Assembly (NCBI RefSeq): GCF_000003605.2
Contig: NW_003121785.1
Location: forward strand, 1 to 17,910
DNA length: 17,910 nt
Direction: 5' to 3'
Source of the DNA: Saccoglossus kowalevskii
Taxonomy: Eukaryota; Hemichordata; Enteropneusta; Harrimaniidae
Positions 10,767 through 17,910 of the stretch are shown piece by piece (position 1 is the first letter of the stretch; the number at the start of each line of letters is the position of its first letter). A program made the translations under genes and the position numbers. Under the pieces are notes generated by a model, which was not told the DNA's origin, ran no database searches, and saw only the letters and a program-made list of their open reading frames with translations.

Positions 10767-11312
10767 CCAGCCTAGCTCTATGTAATGTAGTGCCAGCCAA
10801 GCTCTATGTAATGTAGTGCCAGCCAAGCTCTATGTAATGTAGTGTCAGCCAAGCTCTATGTAATGTAGTGCCAGCCAAGCTCTATGTAATGTAGTGCCAG
10901 CCTAGCTCTATGTAATGTAGTGCCAGCCAAGCTCTATGTAATGTAGTGCCAGCCTAGCTCTATGTAATGTAGTGTCAGCCTAGCTCTATGTAATGTAGTG
11001 CCAGCCAAGCTCTATGTAATGTAGTGCCAGCCTAGCTCTATGTAATGTAGTGCCAGCCTAGCTCTATGTAATGTAGTGTCAGCCTAGCTCTATGTAATGT
11101 AGTGCCAGCCAAGCTCTATGTAATGTAGTGCCAGCCTAGCTCTATGTAATGTAGTGTCAGCCTAGCTCTATGTAACGTAGTGTCAGCCAAGCTCTATGTA
11201 ATGTAGTGTCAGCCAAGCTCTATGTAACGTAGTGCCAGCCTAGCTCTATGTAATGTAGTGTCAGCCAAGCTCTATGTAATGTAGTGCCAGCCAAGCTCTA
11301 TGTAATGTAGTG
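10689..11312. repeat. 624-bp block with a copy at 14901-15524
   Basis: Twenty-four units starting with the tagged unit at 10689 (C at 10704) and running to the CpG-tagged units (11176, 11228) match a block 162 units (4212 bp) downstream. All three tags reappear there, at 14916, 15388 and 15440. The unit before the tag differs between the two places (type 1 here, type 2 there). Confidence 0.92.
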
Positions 11313-11988
11313 CCAGCCAAGCTCTATGTAATGTAGTGCCAGCCTAGCTCTATGTAATGTAGTGTCAGCCTAGCTCTATGTAATGTAGTGTCAGCCAAGC
11401 TCTATGTAATGTAGTGTCAGCCAAGCTCTATGTAATGTAGTGCCAGCCTAGCTCTATGTAATGTAGTGTCAGCCTAGCTCTATGTAATGTAGTGCCAGCC
11501 AAGCTCTATGTAATGTAGTGTCAGCCAAGCTCTATGTAATGTAGTGCCAGCCAAGCTCTATGTAATGTAGTGTCAGCCAAGCTCTATGTAATGTAGTGCC
11601 AGCCTAGCTCTATGTAATGTAGTGCCAGCCAAGCTCTATGTAATGTAGTGTCAGCCAAGCTCTATGTAATGTAGTGCCAGCCAAGCTCTATGTAATGTAG
11701 TGTCAGCCAAGCTCTATGTAATGTAGTGCCAGCCTAGCTCTATGTAATGTAGTGTCAGCCAAGCTCTATGTAATGTAGTGCCAGCCTAGCTCTATGTAAT
11801 GTAGTGCCAGCCAAGCTCTATGTAATGTAGTGCCAGCCAAGCTCTATGTAATGTAGTGCCAGCCAAGCTCTATGTAATGTAGTGCCAGCCTAGCTCTATG
11901 TAATGTAGTGCCAGCCAAGCTCTATGTAATGTAGTGCCAGCCAAGCTCTATGTAATGTAGTGCCAGCCAAGCTCTATGTAATGTAGTG
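11105..11988. repeat. Second copy of the 884-bp block of 7.6 kb
   Basis: Exact unit-by-unit equivalent of 7569-8452, including two CpG-creating T to C changes at 11176 and 11228 spaced 52 bp apart. The left part also belongs to the 624-bp block copied near 15 kb, so the CpG pair occurs three times in the window. Confidence 0.93.
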
Positions 11989-12456
11989 CCAGCCAAGCTC
12001 TATGTAATGTAGTGCCAGCCAAGCTCTATGTAATGTAGTGCCAGCCTAGCTCTATGTAATGTAGTGTCAGCCAAGCTCTATGTAATGTAGTGCCAGCCTA
12101 GCTCTATGTAATGTAGTGCCAGCCAAGCTCTATGTAATGTAGTGTCAGCCTAGCTCTATGTAATGTAGTGCCAGCCAAGCTCTATGTAATGTAGTGCCAG
12201 CCTAGCTCTATGTAATGTAGTGCCAGCCAAGCTCTATGTAATGTAGTGCCAGCCTAGCTCTATGTAATGTAGTGCCAGCCAAGCTCTATGTAATGTAGTG
12301 CCAGCCAAGCTCTATGTAATGTAGTGCCAGCCTAGCTCTATGTAATGTAGTGCCAGCCAAGCTCTATGTAATGTAGTGTCAGCCAAGCTCTATGTAATGT
12401 AGTGTCAGCCAAGCTCTATGTAATGTAGTGCCAGCCAAGCTCTATGTAATGTAGTG
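11807..12456. repeat. Second copy of the 650-bp block of 9.3 kb
   Basis: Twenty-five units matching 9285-9934. It begins inside the right end of the 884-bp block and ends just before three type-3 units that lead into the 598-bp higher-order repeat. No private substitution seen in either copy. Confidence 0.9.
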
Positions 12457-12534
12457 TCAGCCTAGCTCTATGTAATGTAGTGTCAGCCTAGCTCTATGTA
12501 ATGTAGTGTCAGCCTAGCTCTATGTAATGTAGTG

Positions 12535-14978
12535 CCAGCCAAGCTCTATGTAATGTAGTGCCAGCCAAGCTCTATGTAATGTAGTGCCAGCCAAGCTCTA
12601 TGTAATGTAGTGTCAGCCTAGCTCTATGTAATGTAGTGTCAGCCTAGCTCTATGTAATGTAGTGCCAGCCAAGCTCTATGTAATGTAGTGTCAGCCAAGC
12701 TCTATGTAATGTAGTGCCAGCCTAGCTCTATGTAACGTAGTGCCAGCCAAGCTCTATGTAATGTAGTGTCAGCCTAGCTCTATGTAATGTAGTGCCAGCC
12801 AAGCTCTATGTAACGTAGTGCCAGCCTAGCTCTATGTAATGTAGTGTCAGCCTAGCTCTATGTAATGTAGTGCCAGCCAAGCTCTATGTAATGTAGTGCC
12901 AGCCTAGCTCTATGTAACGTAGTGCCAGCCTAGCTCTATGTAATGTAGTGTCAGCCTAGCTCTATGTAATGTAGTGTCAGCCAAGCTCTATGTAATGTAG
13001 TGCCAGCCAAGCTCTATGTAACATAGTGCCAGCCAAGCTCTATGTAATGTAGTGCCAGCCTAGCTCTATGTAATGTAGTGCCAGCCAAGCTCTATGTAAT
13101 GTAGTGCCAGCCAAGCTCTATCTAATGTAGTGCCAGCCAAGCTCTATGTAATGTAGTGCCAGCCAAGCTCTATGTAATGTAGTGCCAGCCAAGCTCTATG
13201 TAATGTAGTGTCAGCCTAGCTCTATGTAATGTAGTGTCAGCCTAGCTCTATGTAATGTAGTGCCAGCCAAGCTCTATGTAATGTAGTGTCAGCCAAGCTC
13301 TATGTAATGTAGTGCCAGCCTAGCTCTATGTAACGTAGTGCCAGCCAAGCTCTATGTAATGTAGTGTCAGCCTAGCTCTATGTAATGTAGTGCCAGCCAA
13401 GCTCTATGTAACGTAGTGCCAGCCTAGCTCTATGTAATGTAGTGTCAGCCTAGCTCTATGTAATGTAGTGCCAGCCAAGCTCTATGTAATGTAGTGCCAG
13501 CCTAGCTCTATGTAACGTAGTGCCAGCCTAGCTCTATGTAATGTAGTGTCAGCCTAGCTCTATGTAATGTAGTGTCAGCCAAGCTCTATGTAATGTAGTG
13601 CCAGCCAAGCTCTATGTAACATAGTGCCAGCCAAGCTCTATGTAATGTAGTGCCAGCCTAGCTCTATGTAATGTAGTGCCAGCCAAGCTCTATGTAATGT
13701 AGTGCCAGCCAAGCTCTATCTAATGTAGTGCCAGCCAAGCTCTATGTAATGTAGTGCCAGCCAAGCTCTATGTAATGTAGTGCCAGCCAAGCTCTATGTA
13801 ATGTAGTGTCAGCCTAGCTCTATGTAATGTAGTGTCAGCCTAGCTCTATGTAATGTAGTGCCAGCCAAGCTCTATGTAATGTAGTGTCAGCCAAGCTCTA
13901 TGTAATGTAGTGCCAGCCTAGCTCTATGTAACGTAGTGCCAGCCAAGCTCTATGTAATGTAGTGTCAGCCTAGCTCTATGTAATGTAGTGCCAGCCAAGC
14001 TCTATGTAACGTAGTGCCAGCCTAGCTCTATGTAATGTAGTGTCAGCCTAGCTCTATGTAATGTAGTGCCAGCCAAGCTCTATGTAATGTAGTGCCAGCC
14101 TAGCTCTATGTAACGTAGTGCCAGCCTAGCTCTATGTAATGTAGTGTCAGCCTAGCTCTATGTAATGTAGTGTCAGCCAAGCTCTATGTAATGTAGTGCC
14201 AGCCAAGCTCTATGTAACATAGTGCCAGCCAAGCTCTATGTAATGTAGTGCCAGCCTAGCTCTATGTAATGTAGTGCCAGCCAAGCTCTATGTAATGTAG
14301 TGCCAGCCAAGCTCTATCTAATGTAGTGCCAGCCAAGCTCTATGTAATGTAGTGCCAGCCAAGCTCTATGTAATGTAGTGCCAGCCAAGCTCTATGTAAT
14401 GTAGTGTCAGCCTAGCTCTATGTAATGTAGTGTCAGCCTAGCTCTATGTAATGTAGTGCCAGCCAAGCTCTATGTAATGTAGTGTCAGCCAAGCTCTATG
14501 TAATGTAGTGCCAGCCTAGCTCTATGTAACGTAGTGCCAGCCAAGCTCTATGTAATGTAGTGTCAGCCTAGCTCTATGTAATGTAGTGCCAGCCAAGCTC
14601 TATGTAACGTAGTGCCAGCCTAGCTCTATGTAATGTAGTGTCAGCCTAGCTCTATGTAATGTAGTGCCAGCCAAGCTCTATGTAATGTAGTGCCAGCCTA
14701 GCTCTATGTAACGTAGTGCCAGCCTAGCTCTATGTAATGTAGTGTCAGCCTAGCTCTATGTAATGTAGTGTCAGCCAAGCTCTATGTAATGTAGTGCCAG
14801 CCAAGCTCTATGTAACATAGTGCCAGCCAAGCTCTATGTAATGTAGTGCCAGCCTAGCTCTATGTAATGTAGTGCCAGCCAAGCTCTATGTAATGTAGTG
14901 CCAGCCAAGCTCTATCTAATGTAGTGCCAGCCAAGCTCTATGTAATGTAGTGCCAGCCAAGCTCTATGTAATGTAGTG
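12535..14978. repeat. 598-bp (23-unit) higher-order repeat, about 4.1 copies
   Basis: The 23-unit string is 1*,2,3,2*,1,3,2,1*,1,3,4,2#,2,1,2,2^,2,2,2,3,3,2,4. Full copies lie at 12717-13314, 13315-13912 and 13913-14510. A seven-unit tail precedes them (12535-12716), and an 18-unit partial copy follows (14511-14978). Five tags recur at exactly 598-bp spacing: CpG at 12736/13334/13932/14530, 12814/13412/14010/14608 and 12918/13516/14114/14712; TG to CA at 13022/13620/14218/14816; G to C at 13122/13720/14318/14916. I saw no difference between copies, which points to very recent amplification, strong homogenisation, or an assembly effect. This is the clearest higher-order structure in the window. 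Confidence 0.95.
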
Positions 14979-15524
14979 CCAGCCTAGCTCTATGTAATGT
15001 AGTGCCAGCCAAGCTCTATGTAATGTAGTGCCAGCCAAGCTCTATGTAATGTAGTGTCAGCCAAGCTCTATGTAATGTAGTGCCAGCCAAGCTCTATGTA
15101 ATGTAGTGCCAGCCTAGCTCTATGTAATGTAGTGCCAGCCAAGCTCTATGTAATGTAGTGCCAGCCTAGCTCTATGTAATGTAGTGTCAGCCTAGCTCTA
15201 TGTAATGTAGTGCCAGCCAAGCTCTATGTAATGTAGTGCCAGCCTAGCTCTATGTAATGTAGTGCCAGCCTAGCTCTATGTAATGTAGTGTCAGCCTAGC
15301 TCTATGTAATGTAGTGCCAGCCAAGCTCTATGTAATGTAGTGCCAGCCTAGCTCTATGTAATGTAGTGTCAGCCTAGCTCTATGTAACGTAGTGTCAGCC
15401 AAGCTCTATGTAATGTAGTGTCAGCCAAGCTCTATGTAACGTAGTGCCAGCCTAGCTCTATGTAATGTAGTGTCAGCCAAGCTCTATGTAATGTAGTGCC
15501 AGCCAAGCTCTATGTAATGTAGTG
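14901..15524. repeat. Second copy of the 624-bp block of 10.7 kb
   Basis: Twenty-four units matching 10689-11312 with the three tags at 14916, 15388 and 15440. It starts at the tagged unit inside the last partial copy of the 598-bp higher-order repeat, overlapping it by three units. Its last unit (15499-15524) is also the first unit of the type-3-rich block copied from the 6.1-kb region, so both ends are junctions between different older segments. Confidence 0.92.
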
Positions 15525-16642
15525 TCAGCCTAGCTCTATGTAATGTAGTGTCAGCCTAGCTCTATGTAATGTAGTGTCAGCCTAGCTCTATGTAATGTAG
15601 TGTCAGCCTAGCTCTATGTAATGTAGTGTCAGCCTAGCTCTATGTAATGTAGTGTCAGCCAAGCTCTATGTAATGTAGTGTCAGCCTAGCTCTATGTAAT
15701 GTAGTGTCAGCCTAGCTCTATGTAATGTAGTGTCAGCCTAGCTCTATGTAATGTAGTGTCAGCCTAGCTCTATGTAATGTAGTGTCAGCCTAGCTCTATG
15801 TAATGTAGTGTCAGCCTAGCTCTATGTAATGTAGTGTCAGCCTAGCTCTATGTAATGTAGTGCCAGCCTAGCTCTATGTAATGTAGTGTCAGCCTAGCTC
15901 TATGTAATGTAGTGTCAGCCTAGCTCTATGTAATGTAGTGCCAGCCAAGCTCTATGTAATGTAGTGTCAGCCTAGCTCTATGTAATGTAGTGCCAGCCTA
16001 GCTCTATGTAATGTAGTGCCAGCCAAGCTCTATGTAATGTAGTGCCAGCCAAGCTCTATGTAATGTAGTGCCAGCCTAGCTCTATGTAATGTAGTGCCAG
16101 CCTAGCTCTATGTAATGTAGTGTCAGCCTAGCTCTATGTAATGTAGTGCCAGCCTAGCTCTATGTAATGTAGTGCCAGCCTAGCTCTATGTAATGTAGTG
16201 CCAGCCTAGCTCTATGTAATGTAGTGTCAGCCTAGCTCTATGTAATGTAGTGTCAGCCTAGCTCTATGTAATGTAGTGCCAGCCTAGCTCTATGTAATGT
16301 AGTGTCAGCCTAGCTCTATGTAATGTAGTGTCAGCCTAGCTCTATGTAATGTAGTGTCAGCCAAGCTCTATGTAATGTAGTGTCAGCCTAGCTCTATGTA
16401 ATGTAGTGTCAGCCAAGCTCTATGTAATGTAGTGTCAGCCTAGCTCTATGTAATGTAGTGCCAGCCTAGCTCTATGTAATGTAGTGTCAGCCTAGCTCTA
16501 TGTAATGTAGTGTCAGCCTAGCTCTATGTAATGTAGTGCCAGCCTAGCTCTATGTAATGTAGTGCCAGCCAAGCTCTATGTAATGTAGTGCCAGCCTAGC
16601 TCTATGTAATGTAGTGTCAGCCTAGCTCTATGTAATGTAGTG
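15499..16642. repeat. Contracted copy of the 6.1-7.6 kb type-3-rich segment
   Basis: Forty-four units follow the order seen at 6087-7646: one type 2, five type 3, one type 4, seven type 3, one type 1, one 11-unit repeat, two type 1, two type 3, then 1,3,3,4,3,4,3,1,3,3,1,2,1,3. Compared with that segment, one 11-unit copy and five type-3 units are missing, and the last unit lacks the CpG tag. Matching pairs are 6087-6762 with 15499-16174, and 7283-7646 with 16279-16642. Confidence 0.87.
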
Positions 16643-17474
16643 CCAGCCAAGCTCTATGTAATGTAGTGTCAGCCTAGCTCTATGTAATGTAGTGTCAGCC
16701 TAGCTCTATGTAATGTAGTGTCAGCCTAGCTCTATGTAATGTAGTGCCAGCCTAGCTCTATGTAATGTAGTGTCAGCCTAGCTCTATGTAATGTAGTGCC
16801 AGCCAAGCTCTATGTAATGTAGTGTCAGCCTAGCTCTATGTAATGTAGTGCCAGCCTAGCTCTATGTAATGTAGTGCCAGCCAAGCTCTATGTAATGTAG
16901 TGTCAGCCTAGCTCTATGTAATGTAGTGCCAGCCTAGCTCTATGTAATGTAGTGTCAGCCTAGCTCTATGTAATGTAGTGCCAGCCAAGCTCTATGTAAT
17001 GTAGTGTCAGCCTAGCTCTATGTAATGTAGTGCCAGCCTAGCTCTATGTAATGTAGTGTCAGCCTAGCTCTATGTAATGTAGTGTCAGCCTAGCTCTATG
17101 TAATGTAGTGCCAGCCAAGCTCTATGTAATGTAGTGTCAGCCTAGCTCTATGTAATGTAGTGTCAGCCTAGCTCTATGTAATGTAGTGCCAGCCTAGCTC
17201 TATGTAATGTAGTGTCAGCCTAGCTCTATGTAATGTAGTGTCAGCCTAGCTCTATGTAATGTAGTGCCAGCCAAGCTCTATGTAATGTAGTGTCAGCCAA
17301 GCTCTATGTAATGTAGTGCCAGCCAAGCTCTATGTAATGTAGTGTCAGCCTAGCTCTATGTAATGTAGTGTCAGCCTAGCTCTATGTAATGTAGTGTCAG
17401 CCTAGCTCTATGTAATGTAGTGCCAGCCAAGCTCTATGTAATGTAGTGCCAGCCTAGCTCTATGTAATGTAGTG
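16643..17474. repeat. Irregular array rich in type-3 units, no block match found
   Basis: Thirty-two units, mostly types 3, 1 and 2, with one type 4 (17283). I did not find a long matching string elsewhere in the window. It links the contracted type-3-rich block to the restart of the 598-bp higher-order repeat. Apart from the 26-bp units themselves, I see nothing in it. Confidence 0.7.
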
Positions 17475-17910
17475 CCAGCCAAGCTCTATGTAATGTAGTG
17501 TCAGCCTAGCTCTATGTAATGTAGTGTCAGCCTAGCTCTATGTAATGTAGTGCCAGCCAAGCTCTATGTAATGTAGTGTCAGCCAAGCTCTATGTAATGT
17601 AGTGCCAGCCTAGCTCTATGTAACGTAGTGCCAGCCAAGCTCTATGTAATGTAGTGTCAGCCTAGCTCTATGTAATGTAGTGCCAGCCAAGCTCTATGTA
17701 ACGTAGTGCCAGCCTAGCTCTATGTAATGTAGTGTCAGCCTAGCTCTATGTAATGTAGTGCCAGCCAAGCTCTATGTAATGTAGTGCCAGCCTAGCTCTA
17801 TGTAACGTAGTGCCAGCCTAGCTCTATGTAATGTAGTGTCAGCCTAGCTCTATGTAATGTAGTGTCAGCCAAGCTCTATGTAATGTAGTGCCAGCCAAGC
17901 TCTATGTAAC
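17475..17910. repeat. Restart of the 598-bp higher-order repeat, cut by the window end
   Basis: Five tail units (2,3,3,2,4) are followed from 17605 by 1*,2,3,2*,1,3,2,1*,1,3,4 and the first 20 bases of the next unit. CpG tags at 17624, 17702 and 17806 have the spacing of the 12.7-kb copies (78 and 104 bp). The final base, 17910, is C at offset 19, where the TG to CA unit of the repeat would fall. The higher-order repeat therefore probably continues beyond the window. Confidence 0.92.

Larger units (their letters stand above)
1..17910. repeat. 26-bp satellite / tandem-repeat array filling the window
   Basis: Head-to-tail copies of a 26-bp unit, CCAGCCTAGCTCT followed by ATGTAATGTAGTG, run from the first base to the last. 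After base 29 every unit starts at 29+26k; the rare variant bases checked at distant places fall on exact multiples of 26 (for example 7640, 11176 and 15388). That gives 687 complete 26-bp units, a leading 27-bp unit and a 20-base partial. Nearly all differences are C/T at offset 0 and T/A at offset 6; one unit (2973) has C at offset 6. Base composition of the unit is 6 A, 8 T, 6 G and 6 C. There is no unique sequence, gene or dispersed element inside. The unit holds a small internal duplication (ATGTA twice in a row). The family is not one I can name; a eukaryotic satellite is the likely class. Copy number depends on the assembly being correct. Confidence 0.98.

Noticed and set aside
13001-13025. 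Minus-strand small ORF starting at the TG to CA unit
   Set aside because: Only about 16 codons, made of repeat sequence, with no ribosome-binding or start context; not a credible gene.
1-17910. CRISPR array
   Set aside because: The repeats adjoin with no unique spacers, and no cas genes or leader are present.
1-17910. Tandem-repeat protein gene (26-bp unit read as codons)
   Set aside because: The unit is not a multiple of three and has stops on both strands; every frame closes within about 78 bp.
1-17910. Plasmid or viral iterons / replication origin
   Set aside because: Nearly 690 copies, no replication gene, no AT-rich unwinding region and no flanking unique DNA; far larger than known iteron sets.
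1-17910. Telomeric repeat
   Set aside because: The unit is 26 bp with no G-run strand bias and does not resemble TTAGGG-like repeats. A subtelomeric location remains possible.
1-17910. Alpha satellite or CENP-B box satellite
   Set aside because: The unit is 26 bp, not 171 bp, and lacks the CpG-containing CENP-B box core.
1-17910. Pumilio-type binding sites (TGTAATGTA in each unit)
   Set aside because: The motif would need TGTA-N-ATA; the last three positions here do not fit, and transcription of the array is not shown.
1-17910. Stem-loop in the unit (CTA and TAG around TGTAATG)
   Set aside because: Only a three-base stem; too weak to support a structure claim.

Overview
The whole window is one uninterrupted tandem repeat (satellite / large minisatellite). 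There are no genes, RNA genes, mobile elements, CRISPR spacers or unique flanking bases. The unit is 26 bp: first half (offsets 0-12) CCAGCCTAGCTCT, second half (offsets 13-25) ATGTAATGTAGTG, about 46% GC. Unit k starts at 29+26k. Apart from one extra G near base 25, I find no insertion or deletion inside any unit. The window therefore holds one leading 27-bp unit, 687 complete 26-bp units (29-17890) and a 20-base partial unit (17891-17910). Both edges are cut inside the array, so its true length and flanks are unknown.

Variation between units is almost entirely at two sites: offset 0 (C or T) and offset 6 (T or A). These give four unit types, coded here as 1 = C/T, 2 = C/A, 3 = T/T, 4 = T/A. 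Rare extra variants are useful tags: '*' = T to C at offset 19 (creates the only CpGs), '#' = TG to CA at offsets 19-20, '^' = G to C at offset 15, plus two single-copy changes at 2923 and 2973.

Read as a string of unit types, the array is a mosaic of higher-order repeats and copied blocks. (i) 0-2 kb: irregular mixture with a run of 12 type-2 units. (ii) 1.95-4.2 kb: an 18-unit (468-bp) tandem duplication, whose second copy is part of a 598-bp block repeated 1092 bp further on. (iii) 4.1-4.9 kb: a 780-bp block copied at 10.0-10.8 kb. (iv) 5.5-7.6 kb: a type-3-rich zone with an 11-unit (286-bp) tandem repeat; a contracted version lies at 15.5-16.6 kb. (v) 7.57-8.45 kb: an 884-bp block copied exactly at 11.1-12.0 kb. 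(vi) 9.3-9.9 kb: a 650-bp block copied at 11.8-12.5 kb. (vii) 12.5-15.0 kb: a 23-unit (598-bp) higher-order repeat, about four copies with no difference seen, which restarts at 17.5 kb and runs off the window. (viii) 14.9-15.5 kb: a 624-bp copy of 10.7-11.3 kb joining the end of the higher-order repeat to the type-3-rich block.

The organism is probably a eukaryote, since kilobase satellites with higher-order structure are typical of eukaryotic heterochromatin (centromeric, pericentromeric or subtelomeric). I do not recognise the 26-bp unit and cannot name a species. The array looks non-coding by construction: 26 is not a multiple of 3, every frame is stopped within about 78 bp on both strands, and both plus-strand ATGs of the unit are followed at once by a stop codon. 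The block copies in perfect 26-bp register fit growth by unequal crossing-over, gene conversion or replication-based amplification. I see no evidence for a new gene system here.
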